Of a stretch of DNA of 64,000 bases, positions 42,809 through 50,656 are shown piece by piece (within the stretch, counting starts at the first letter, position 1; the number at the start of each line of letters is the position of its first letter). This DNA comes from Bog-756 sp963828385 (GTDB lineage Bacteria > Actinomycetota > Acidimicrobiia > Acidimicrobiales > RAAP-2), in contig CAWHEF010000002.1 in assembly GCA_963828385.1 (NCBI GenBank), positions 2,046,001 through 2,110,000 of the forward strand, given 5' to 3'. The translations under genes and the position numbers were made by a program. The notes below the pieces were generated by a model. The model had not been told where the DNA came from and did no database searches. It saw only the letters and a program-made list of their open reading frames with translations.

Positions 42809-43302
42809 TCACGGCTGTCTTCTCGACGGAGCGTTGTCACGGGGTGGGTCATCGGGTGGGCAGGATCTCCGTCTGCCGGTCGGCAGTCCGGGCAGAGACC
42901 GCGGAAGACGATCTCCGCCGAGCCGACGTCGAAACCGAGGTCCGCCCCCTCGGGTATCTCCAGATCGGGGAAGCTCGCCTCGAGGTCGCGGACGCTGCCA
43001 CAGCTCCGGCACACCAGATGGTGATGGGGGCGGTCGACGTTGGGGTCGAACCGGGTGGTCCCCGTCCCGAGGTCGAGCGACGCGATCTCGCCCAGATCAG
43101 CGAGGTCGTTGAGCGTCTGGTACACGGTCTTGAGCGAGATCGTCCCGATCTCGTCGGTGACGCGGCCATGGACGGTCTCCGCCGCCGGGTGGGTGACGTC
43201 CCCCTGGAGCACCCGGAAGATGCACTGCCGTTGCGCGGTCACCTTGCGTCCGTTCGACCGGAACAGCTCGGTCAGTGCTTCGGGTGACCTCATCGACGCC
43301 AT
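42781..43302 (-). CDS. fur: Fur/PerR-family metalloregulator
   Basis: The 173-residue repressor has a winged-helix part (TAQRQCIFRVLQ, then TVYQTLNDLADLGEI), regulatory histidines HHH at 93-95, and zinc cysteines 98/101 (CRSC) and 137/140 (CPDC). The order of genes fur-rubrerythrin-DUF3501 points to peroxide (PerR-like) rather than plain iron control, but residues that separate Fur from PerR cannot be judged safely by eye. ATG 43302 follows a CAACAGTTG palindrome by only 8 bp, suitable for autoregulation. The last 25 residues fall in repeated sequence. Confidence 0.9.
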   Translation of the reverse strand: MASMRSPEALTELFRSNGRKVTAQRQCIFRVLQGDVTHPAAETVHGRVTDEIGTISLKTVYQTLNDLADLGEIASLDLGTGTTRFDPNVDRPHHHLVCRSCGSVRDLEASFPDLEIPEGADLGFDVGSAEIVFRGLCPDCRPADGDPAHPMTHPVTTLRREDSRDETPMTSHR

Positions 43303-43310
43303 GATATCAC

Positions 43311-43339
43311 CAACAGTTGTAGATCGACACCGATTGTTG
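43311..43339. promoter_or_regulatory. Candidate Fur/PerR operator
   Basis: CAACAGTTG (43311-43319) is an inverted repeat around one base, and CAACA is matched again by TGTTG at 43335-43339. The site lies directly upstream of the fur ATG and between fur and glpD. It was assigned by symmetry and position only. Confidence 0.4.
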
Positions 43340-43425
43340 AAATCCCGCCGCCGTCGATCGTGCCGGCGGCTCGGTTGACCCGCTGCCTGCCGGATCAGCA
43401 CAGGTGCTGTGGCAGGCTTTGGCCC

Positions 43426-45342
43426 ATGCCCGAAAACGCGGCCACGGCCGGACACGCGGCCGCGTCCTTCGACCGCGAGCTCGCTCTCCACCATCTGGCC
43501 AGCCGGCGGTTCGACGTGCTCGTCATCGGGGGAGGGATCACCGGCGCAGGGGTGGCCCTCGACGCCGCCAGCCGCGGCCTGAAGACGGCCCTCGTCGAGG
43601 GGGACGACTTCGCTTCGGGGACGTCGTCCAAGTCGTCGAAGCTCGTCCACGGCGGGCTCCGGTACCTCCAGCAGCACGAGTTCCGTCTGGTCTACGAGAA
43701 CCTGGCCGAGCGTCAACGGCTGCTGGAGAACGCACCCCACCTCGTCTCGCCTCTGCCGTTCCTCATCCCCCTCTTCGGACGCGACGGGGTCGTGAGCGCC
43801 AGCGTGGCCAAGGTGTACCGCTCCGCCCTCTGGCTCTACGACCTCACCGGCGGGGTGCGCATCGGCAAACGGCACCAGAACATGACGAGGGACCAGGTGC
43901 TGGCCCATATGCCCACGCTGCAGGCCGACCGACTGGCCGCCGGCTTCCTCTACTGGGACGCCCGCACCGACGATGCCCGGCTCACCCTCACCGTGCTGCG
44001 GACGGCCGTTCTCCGCTACGGGGCGGTCGCCGCCAACCACACGACGGTCACCTCGTTGCGGAAGGGTCCCGACGGCACCGTCGACGGGGTGCGGGTCCTT
44101 CCCGAGGGAGGTGAGCCTTTCGACGTCGAGGCAACGGTGGTGGTCAACGCGGCCGGGGTGTGGGCGGACGAGGTCCGCACCCTCGACGAAGGCCACGACC
44201 CCCACTCGATCCGTCCGGCCAAAGGCATCCACGTGACCGTGCCCAACGCCGTGTTCCCCTGCGACATCGCCGCCGTCATCCCCGTGCGGCAGGACCACCG
44301 GTCCATCTTCGTCGTGTCCTGGGGGGACCAGGTCTACCTGGGCACCACGGACACCGATTGGGACGGGCCGCTCGATGATCCGAGCGCCTGCCCCGAGGAC
44401 GTCGACTACATCCTGGAGGCGGCCAACGCGGTGATCAGCCGCCCCATCACCAGGGACGACATCTCCGCCATCTGGACCGGGCTGCGCCCTCTCCTCGCGC
44501 CTCCCGCAGGCAGGCGGGCATTGAGCGAGCGGACGGCCGACCTCTCGCGCCGCCACACGGTCCGGCGCTCGGAGAGCGGCCTCATCACGGTGACCGGCGG
44601 CAAGCTGACCACCTACCGGAAGATGGCCCAGGACACGGTCGACCTCGTCGAGCGGGCGCTCGGGCATCGCCGGGAACCGTGCCTGACGAAGGACCTCCGC
44701 CTGGTTGGTGCCGGGCCGCTCCCGTCGGGCCGGCACCGGCGGGTTCTCCGGCTCCGTCGGTCAGGACCCGACGCCGGCGCGGGCGCCCACCCACCGAACA
44801 GCCCGGGGGGCGACGCCGCCGACGCCCGGGCATCCGGCGCAGCCGCTCACCTGGCCGGCCGCTACGGGACCGAGACGCCTGCGGTGCTGGCCATGGCCGA
44901 TGGCGCCGACAGCCTCCTCCAACCCTTGGTGCCGGGCCTCCGCTACCTGGCAGTCGAGGCGGTCTACGCCGTCCGGGCCGAGATGGCCCGCTCCCTGTCC
45001 GACGTGCTCGATCGCCGGACCCGGGCCTCGCTCCGAGACGCCAGGGCCACGGCACGGGCCGCCCCGTCGGTGGCCGCCCTCATCGGGCCCGAGCTCGGCT
45101 GGGACGAGGCCCGCATCAGGGCGGAGGCGGACGCCTACGCCGCCACCGTGACCGGCCGGCTGGTCGCCGCCGGCCTCGCCCCGACCGGAGCGGTCGGGTC
45201 GGGAGAGCCGTTCGAAACCGGCTCGACCCTCCGTCCGGGCCCATCGGCGGACACTGCGTCGACGGACACTGCTTGGACGGACACTGCGTCGACGGACGCG
45301 ACATCGCTCACGGGGACCGGACGGGTGGGACCGACGGCGTGA
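43426..45342 (+). CDS. glpD: Glycerol-3-phosphate dehydrogenase (FAD), GlpD/GlpA type
   Basis: The 638-residue flavoprotein oxidises sn-glycerol-3-phosphate to DHAP. The FAD motif VLVIGGGITGAGVALDAASRG starts at about 31. It is followed by GTSSKSSKLVHGGLRYL, ARTDDARLTL, NAAGVWADEV, VIPVRQDHRSIFVVSWGDQVYLGTTDTDW, and ITVTGGKLTTYRKMA. The C-terminal accessory domain is interrupted by a Gly/Pro/Arg-rich linker near 430-460. The last 50 residues are low complexity, including a (D-T-A-x-T) repeat. The stop overlaps the next start (GTGA). Confidence 0.92.
   Translation: MPENAATAGHAAASFDRELALHHLASRRFDVLVIGGGITGAGVALDAASRGLKTALVEGDDFASGTSSKSSKLVHGGLRYLQQHEFRLVYENLAERQRLLENAPHLVSPLPFLIPLFGRDGVVSASVAKVYRSALWLYDLTGGVRIGKRHQNMTRDQVLAHMPTLQADRLAAGFLYWDARTDDARLTLTVLRTAVLRYGAVAANHTTVTSLRKGPDGTVDGVRVLPEGGEPFDVEATVVVNAAGVWADEVRTLDEGHDPHSIRPAKGIHVTVPNAVFPCDIAAVIPVRQDHRSIFVVSWGDQVYLGTTDTDWDGPLDDPSACPEDVDYILEAANAVISRPITRDDISAIWTGLRPLLAPPAGRRALSERTADLSRRHTVRRSESGLITVTGGKLTTYRKMAQDTVDLVERALGHRREPCLTKDLRLVGAGPLPSGRHRRVLRLRRSGPDAGAGAHPPNSPGGDAADARASGAAAHLAGRYGTETPAVLAMADGADSLLQPLVPGLRYLAVEAVYAVRAEMARSLSDVLDRRTRASLRDARATARAAPSVAALIGPELGWDEARIRAEADAYAATVTGRLVAAGLAPTGAVGSGEPFETGSTLRPGPSADTASTDTAWTDTASTDATSLTGTGRVGPTA
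45249..45293. repeat. Three 15-bp tandem copies in the glpD tail
   Basis: GGACACTGCGTCGAC repeats three times, the middle copy changed at GTC to TTG. It encodes a five-residue Asp-Thr-Ala-Ser/Trp-Thr unit near the C-terminus. Confidence 0.88.
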
Positions 45343-46889
45343 CCCGGCCGATTCCGGTGACCCCCATCGATTCCGCGCCTGACCAGGTCACCGACCGACT
45401 GGGAGGCACCCGGATCGCCGTCGACGACCAGCTGGCCAAGCGCCTGGCCGAGGTGTGCGACGAGGTCACCGATGCCGACGAGGACCGGGCCGAGGCGGCG
45501 AGGGACTGGTGGCCCCTCGCCATCGGATGGGCGGTCGACGGCCAAGTCCCCGCCCGTCCCGCTCTCGTCGCCCGGCCGACCGGCACCGCCCAGGTGTCGG
45601 ACGTCCTCGCCCTGTGCAACGAGGCCCGGGTACCGGTGACCGCGGCAGGGGGGCGAAGCGGCGTGTGCGGGGCCTCGATCCCCGTGTTCGGAGGGGTCGC
45701 CCTCGATTTGTGCGGGATCTCGGGAGTGGGCGACGTGGACGCCACCTCGCTCGTCGTCGACATCGCAGCGGGCACCTTCGGGCCCGACGTCGAGGCGAAC
45801 CTGCGCCAGCGCCACGGGCTGACCCTCGGCCACTGGCCCCAGTCGATGGACCTCTCGACCGTCGGCGGCTGGCTGGCTTGCCGGGGGGCCGGCCAGTACT
45901 CGACGCGCTACGGCAAGATCGAGGACATGGTCACCGGCCTCGAGGTGGTCCTGGCCGACGGTCGGGTCCTGCGCACCGGAGGCAAGGGCCCGCGGTCGGC
46001 GACCGGTCCCGATCTCACCCAGCTGTTCGTGGGCAGCGAGGGGACACTCGGCGTCATCACCGCCGGTAGGTTCCGCGTGCACCCCGTCCCCGAGGCCGAA
46101 GGGCGTCGGGCGTTCGGCTTCTCCTCGTTCGCAGACGGGCTCGACGCCTGCCGGAGGATCCTCCGTCGAGGAGCCACCCCCGCCGTGCTCCGCCTCTACG
46201 ACTCGGTCGAGTCGGCCCGTTCCTTCGACGCTCCCGAGACCAACGTGCTCGTGGTGCTGGACGAGGCGGATCCCGGGCTCTTGGGTGCCACCCTCTCGGT
46301 GGTCGACGAGGTGTGCGCCCCCTCGGTCCGCCTGGACGATGCGCTGGTCGGGCGTTGGCTGGCCAACCGCAACGACGTAGCCGCGCTGGCCCCCCTGTGG
46401 CGGGGAGGACTGGTGGTCGACACGGTCGAGATCTCGGCGCGATGGGGCGCCCTCCCCCATCTGTATGGCGCTGTGGTCGGGGCGCTCACCGACATCGACG
46501 GGACCCTCGTGGCGTCGTCCCACCAATCGCACGCCTACACCGACGGCGCCTGCCTCTACTTCACGTTCGCCGGACGTCCTCCCGAGCATTTGCGCGAGCG
46601 GGACGGCGGCGGGTCAGAGGACCTGCGGGCCTGGACGTCGGCCTACTACGAGCGGGCGTGGGACGTGGTGACTGCGGCCACCGAGGAGGCGGGCGGTGCC
46701 ATCAGCCACCACCACGGCATCGGGCTCAACCGCTCCCGGTTCCTCGCCGACGCTCTCGGCGGCGGGTTCGGCGTGTTCGCCTCGGTCAAGCAGGCGCTCG
46801 ACCCGAACGGCATCCTCAATCCGGGGAAGCTGGGATTGGACGGCCCGTTCGGTCCGCCACCCTGGCCCGGGTCCCGGGACATCCGGTGA
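45339..46889 (+). CDS. FAD-linked oxidase, alkyl-DHAP synthase-like
   Basis: The 516-residue VAO-type flavoprotein has a PCMH FAD domain with RVPVTAAGGRSGVCGASIP, LTLGHWPQSMDLSTVGGWLACRGAGQYSTRYGKIEDMV and VGSEGTLGVIT. The C-terminal cap includes ISHHHGIGLNRSRF, the HHH motif of alkyldihydroxyacetonephosphate synthases. Those enzymes swap a fatty acyl for a fatty alcohol on acyl-DHAP to make ether lipids. Placement between glpD and the FGGY kinase makes a DHAP or glycerol-phosphate substrate likely, though many bacterial homologs are D-lactate-type dehydrogenases. Both ends overlap neighbours by four bases. Confidence 0.82.
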   Translation: MTRPIPVTPIDSAPDQVTDRLGGTRIAVDDQLAKRLAEVCDEVTDADEDRAEAARDWWPLAIGWAVDGQVPARPALVARPTGTAQVSDVLALCNEARVPVTAAGGRSGVCGASIPVFGGVALDLCGISGVGDVDATSLVVDIAAGTFGPDVEANLRQRHGLTLGHWPQSMDLSTVGGWLACRGAGQYSTRYGKIEDMVTGLEVVLADGRVLRTGGKGPRSATGPDLTQLFVGSEGTLGVITAGRFRVHPVPEAEGRRAFGFSSFADGLDACRRILRRGATPAVLRLYDSVESARSFDAPETNVLVVLDEADPGLLGATLSVVDEVCAPSVRLDDALVGRWLANRNDVAALAPLWRGGLVVDTVEISARWGALPHLYGAVVGALTDIDGTLVASSHQSHAYTDGACLYFTFAGRPPEHLRERDGGGSEDLRAWTSAYYERAWDVVTAATEEAGGAISHHHGIGLNRSRFLADALGGGFGVFASVKQALDPNGILNPGKLGLDGPFGPPPWPGSRDIR

Positions 46890-48367
46890 CACCGAATCCC
46901 TCCGGCATCCTCGTGATCGATGTCGGCACCTCGGGGGTGCGGTGCGCGCTCGTCCGGCCCGACAGCACGGTCGAGCACATCCACTACCGGGCAGCCCTGC
47001 CCGAGACACCGTTCCCCGGGCTGGTCGAGTTCGACGCCTCGACCGTCGCCAGCGCCGTGCTCGATCTCTCGGGTCGGGTCCTCGCCGAGGCGGGTCCCGC
47101 GGGGGCGGTGGGCATCGCCAACCAGCGGGCCTCGACCGTCGTCTGGGACCGGGCCACCGGAGTCCCCGTCGGTCCCGGGCTCGGATGGCAGGACCTGCGC
47201 ACCGTCGGGACCTGCCTCGAGCTCCAGGCCCAGGGGATCCGGGTGGCCCCGAACGCCTCGGCCACGAAGGTGGCCGCCCTCTTGGACCAGGCCGACCCGG
47301 ACCGGGCCCGCGCCGAGCGCGGCGAGCTGGCGTTCGGCACCATCGACAGCTGGGTGACCTGGGTGCTGAGCGACGGAGCCCTCCACGTCACCGACGCCAC
47401 GAACGCCGGCGTCACCGGGCTTACGTCCGACGGCATGTCATGGAACAAGGAGACCCTGGAAGCCCTGCGCATCCCCGAGGCCGTCCTGCCCGTCATCGTC
47501 GACTCCTCCGGTGAGGCAGGGGAGGCCACGGCCCTCGCCGGCTCTCCCGTCATCACCGGGATCGCCGGTGACCAGCAGGCCTCGCTCATCGGCCAGGGTT
47601 GCGTCCGGCCCGGTCAGGCGAAGGCCACCTTCGGCACCGGCGGGATGCTCGACCAGTGCGTGGGGCCGACGATGCCGACCGGCGGGAACCGGGGTCGGCA
47701 GGGGACCATCCCCATCGTCACCCGTCGCCGCCGGTCCACGATCGCCTGGGGCGTAGAGGCCGTCATGCTGTCCGCCGGGACGTGCGTGGAGTGGCTGCGG
47801 GACGATCTCGGCGTGCTCGAGACGACGGCCCAGTCTGCCGAGGTGGCGGCGCGTTGTTCGGACACCGGTGACGTGTGGTTCGTCCCCGCCCTCCTCGGGT
47901 TGGGCACGCCGGTGTGGGATTTCGGGGCGAGGGGGACGGTCCTCGGGCTCACCCGGGGCAGCGGCCGTCCCGAGCTCGTCCGGGCCGTGCTGGAGGGCGT
48001 GGCCCACCGCGGAGCCGACCTCTTGGAAGCGGCGCAGTCGGACTCGGGCCACCCCGTCGAGGCGCTTCGGGTCGACGGAGGCATGTCGGAGAACCCCGTG
48101 TTCGTCGCCGCCCTCGCCGACGCCTGTGGTCGACCGATCGAGATCGCGCCGGTGGTCGAGGCCACCACGCTCGGCGCCGCCTATCTGGCCGGCATGGCCA
48201 TCGGCACATGGGCCGACGAGGACGACGTGGCTGCCGCCTGGTCACCCCGGGACGTGGTCGAACCGACCAGCTCGGGCGCCGATCGCGGCGTCGCCCGAGC
48301 CCGCTGGCTGGAGGCCCGGTCTCGAGCCGAGCGCACGATTCCCGAGCTCTCCTCCCTCGACTTCTGA
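46886..48367 (+). CDS. FGGY-family carbohydrate kinase (glycerol kinase-like)
   Basis: The 493-residue kinase begins ILVIDVGTSGVRCALV (phosphate 1 motif). It continues with GIANQRASTVVWDRATG, GIAGDQQASLIGQGCVRPGQAKATFGTGGML (phosphate 2), and LRVDGGMSENPVFVAALADACGRPIEIAPVVEATTLGAAYLAG (adenosine motif). The order of blocks and the QRAST segment are like glycerol kinase, but substrate-pocket residues differ enough that another polyol is possible. GTG 46886 overlaps the preceding stop. It completes the three-gene glycerol unit, whose flow would be glycerol to G3P to DHAP and on to ether lipid. Confidence 0.87.
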   Translation: MTPNPSGILVIDVGTSGVRCALVRPDSTVEHIHYRAALPETPFPGLVEFDASTVASAVLDLSGRVLAEAGPAGAVGIANQRASTVVWDRATGVPVGPGLGWQDLRTVGTCLELQAQGIRVAPNASATKVAALLDQADPDRARAERGELAFGTIDSWVTWVLSDGALHVTDATNAGVTGLTSDGMSWNKETLEALRIPEAVLPVIVDSSGEAGEATALAGSPVITGIAGDQQASLIGQGCVRPGQAKATFGTGGMLDQCVGPTMPTGGNRGRQGTIPIVTRRRRSTIAWGVEAVMLSAGTCVEWLRDDLGVLETTAQSAEVAARCSDTGDVWFVPALLGLGTPVWDFGARGTVLGLTRGSGRPELVRAVLEGVAHRGADLLEAAQSDSGHPVEALRVDGGMSENPVFVAALADACGRPIEIAPVVEATTLGAAYLAGMAIGTWADEDDVAAAWSPRDVVEPTSSGADRGVARARWLEARSRAERTIPELSSLDF

Positions 48368-48447
48368 GTCCTTCCTCGACTTCCCGCCGACGGGCCTCCT
48401 TCATCGGGCGGGTGGCCCGGGGGCGCGCTCACACGAGGAGGTTTCGC

Positions 48448-49683
48448 TCAGGATCGGGCCAGCGCCAGGGCGTCGTCGAACGAGGCGCCGTGCGCCAGGA
48501 GCGGCCGGTAGGCCATGAGCTGGCGGGCCTGGCTGAAGGCCAGCGCCGCCCGGAGCTTCGTTCCCCGCCGGTAGAGAGCCACCAACCGGCCCTCGGTCAC
48601 CGACCCGCTCACCACGACGACCTCGTCGTCGGGACCGGGGAGGCCGAGCATCTGGATCTTCGTCTTGTACTGGTCCGACCAGAAGAACGGGACCGGCTCG
48701 TAGGGCTCCGCCCGCTCCGGGCCGGCAAGCAGGCTCCGGGCCGCCGCCGGACCGCCCTCGGCGGCGTTCGTCCAGTGCTCGAGACGGAGCAGCTCGCCGA
48801 GACCGGGATGGGTCCACCGGGCGACATCGCCCGCTGCCACCACCCCTTCGGCGGCGAAGAGCCACTCGTCGCACACCAGACCGTCGTCGAGGGTCAGCCC
48901 GGACCCCACCAGCCATCCGGTGGATGGCGTCACCCCGATGCCGACCACACAGAGGTCGGCGGCGATCCTCGAGCCGTCGGCGAGGTGGACGGCGACGGGG
49001 TCGGGGCCGCCGGGATCCGATTCGACACGGTCGACACCCACTCCGGTCCTCACGGTCACCCCGTTCTCACGGTGGAGGCGGACGAGGGCTTCGCCCATCT
49101 CCGCCCCGAGCACCCGGGCGAGCGGCGTGGGAAGGAGCTCGGTCATGGTCACATCGGCGCCCAGACCGTGACAGGTGGCGGCGGCCTCGGCACCGATGAA
49201 CCCGGCTCCGACCACGACCAGCCGGACCTGGTCCCCCGCCTCCTCGAGCGCCGCCCGGATGGCCAGGCTGTCATCGAGCGTGCGCAGCGTGTGCACCCCC
49301 GCCGTGCCGTCGGTCCCCGGAAGGCGGCGCGGCGCCGCCCCCGTGGCCACGACCAGCCCGTCGTAGACGACGTTCGACCCGTCGTCGCAGCAGAGTGACC
49401 GGGCCGCCGGGTCGAGCGACTCGACCCTGCGCCCGAGCCGCAGGTCGAGACCCAACGTGTCGAGCCTGTCGGGCGCGTGGTGCTGGATCCGGAGCTCGTC
49501 CCACGCGCCGGCCAGGAACTGCTTGGACAGGGGCGGCCGGTCATAGGGGAGGTGCACCTCCTCGCCGATGATGATCACCGGTCCCCTGTGACCCTCGTGT
49601 CGGAGCTCCTCGGCGGCCCGGAGGCCCGCCAGGGAGGCGCCGACCACGACGATCGTCCCGTCAGGGGATGGGGGCTCACCCAT
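48448..49683 (-). CDS. NAD(P)H-dependent FAD reductase (ferredoxin/rubredoxin reductase-like)
   Basis: The 411-residue two-dinucleotide-domain flavoprotein has FAD motif IVVVGASLAGLRAAEELR near the start, YDRPPLSKQFL, second dinucleotide motif VVVGAGFIGAEAAA, and VVAAGDVARWTHP in the FAD C-loop. The C-terminal domain has FFWSDQYKTKIQMLG, typical of BphA4/rhodocoxin reductase-like enzymes that serve ferredoxin-dependent oxygenases. It could supply electrons to the P450 ferredoxin at 25.8 kb; no local ferredoxin exists here. It is convergent with the FGGY gene. Confidence 0.9.
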   Translation of the reverse strand: MGEPPSPDGTIVVVGASLAGLRAAEELRHEGHRGPVIIIGEEVHLPYDRPPLSKQFLAGAWDELRIQHHAPDRLDTLGLDLRLGRRVESLDPAARSLCCDDGSNVVYDGLVVATGAAPRRLPGTDGTAGVHTLRTLDDSLAIRAALEEAGDQVRLVVVGAGFIGAEAAATCHGLGADVTMTELLPTPLARVLGAEMGEALVRLHRENGVTVRTGVGVDRVESDPGGPDPVAVHLADGSRIAADLCVVGIGVTPSTGWLVGSGLTLDDGLVCDEWLFAAEGVVAAGDVARWTHPGLGELLRLEHWTNAAEGGPAAARSLLAGPERAEPYEPVPFFWSDQYKTKIQMLGLPGPDDEVVVVSGSVTEGRLVALYRRGTKLRAALAFSQARQLMAYRPLLAHGASFDDALALARS

Positions 49684-49755
49684 GACGCGTCATCGTAAGG
49701 GGCGCCATGGGTGCGCTCCGCGAACGAATGGCGTCGCCAGTGCCACGCTTCACTG

Positions 49756-50487
49756 TCACTGGCCGAACATCGTCATCCACTGCTCGAGCGTGCGTGGCCG
49801 GAACACGTAGTTGCCCGAACGGGTCTCCCCGAGCGTCGCCGACGGCTCGGGCGAGTAGCGATGACCCGGGTAGAGGACGGTGTCATCGGGGATCCGGGCG
49901 AGACGGGTGGTGAGCGACTCGTACATGGCGACCGGATCTCCGCCGGGCAGGTCCGTGCGGCCGCAGCCGTCGAGGAAGAGTGTGTCGCCCGCCACCAGAC
50001 GTCCCTCCACGAGGAAGCACTGGCTGCCCGGTGTGTGGCCCGGTGTGTGCACGAGGGTGATCGGGACCTCACCGACCCCGAGGACATCCCCCCCGTCGTG
50101 GACGACGAGGTCGGACTGGCCGACCCCTGTCGAGCGGGTGATCCACGGCGCCTCGTCTGCCTGCACGTGGACCGGCACCGGACCCGGTGCGAGCTCGAGC
50201 AGTCGGGTGATGCCTTCGATCCGAAGCCCCATCATCTCGCCCCCGACATGGTCGGGGTGGTAGTGCGTCGCCAACGCGCCGGCCAGCCGCATGCCGTCCG
50301 CCTCGACGATGCCGAAGAGCTCGTCCACGCCGTAGGCGGGGTCGACGACCACGGCGTCCCCGGTCTCTTTGTCCCCCACGAGGTAGACGAAGTTGACCAT
50401 CTGGCGGGCGACGGGATCGTCGGTGGCGAAGTCGGCTCCGGCAAGGAGCTGGCGGAAGTAGAGACGATCTTCTGAAGCGCTGTCCAT
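49756..50487 (-). CDS. MBL-fold metallo-hydrolase (persulfide dioxygenase / glyoxalase II-like)
   Basis: The 243-residue beta-lactamase fold has the metal motif HYHPDH (His75, His77, Asp79, His80), PGHTPGSQ, GDTLFLDGCGRTDLPGGDP and YPGHRYSPEP. The GRTDLPGGD loop is like ETHE1/BLH persulfide dioxygenases, which oxidise glutathione (here perhaps mycothiol) persulfide to sulfite. A bound rhodanese partner is common, and a free rhodanese lies at 18.7 kb. ATG 50487 was chosen over a GTG three codons upstream. It is divergent from the acyl-CoA ligase. Confidence 0.87.
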   Translation of the reverse strand: MDSASEDRLYFRQLLAGADFATDDPVARQMVNFVYLVGDKETGDAVVVDPAYGVDELFGIVEADGMRLAGALATHYHPDHVGGEMMGLRIEGITRLLELAPGPVPVHVQADEAPWITRSTGVGQSDLVVHDGGDVLGVGEVPITLVHTPGHTPGSQCFLVEGRLVAGDTLFLDGCGRTDLPGGDPVAMYESLTTRLARIPDDTVLYPGHRYSPEPSATLGETRSGNYVFRPRTLEQWMTMFGQ

Positions 50488-50656
50488 GGGTGACACACCC
50501 TACCGGGAGCCCACCGCGCCCCCTCTTGAACGATCGGCGTCACGCCTCATGGTAAGGGGCGCCCGGGTCCGACGACCGATACAGTGCGGCACACGAACCG
50601 GTCCGGGGCTCTGGCATCCAGGGAGCGTCCCGCCGTCTCGAACGCGTGGGGGAGCG

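Noticed and set aside
42781..44736. Extending the fur gene upstream to a 651-codon protein
   Set aside because: The extra sequence is antisense to glpD and composition-biased. Fur proteins start where ATG 43302 places it.
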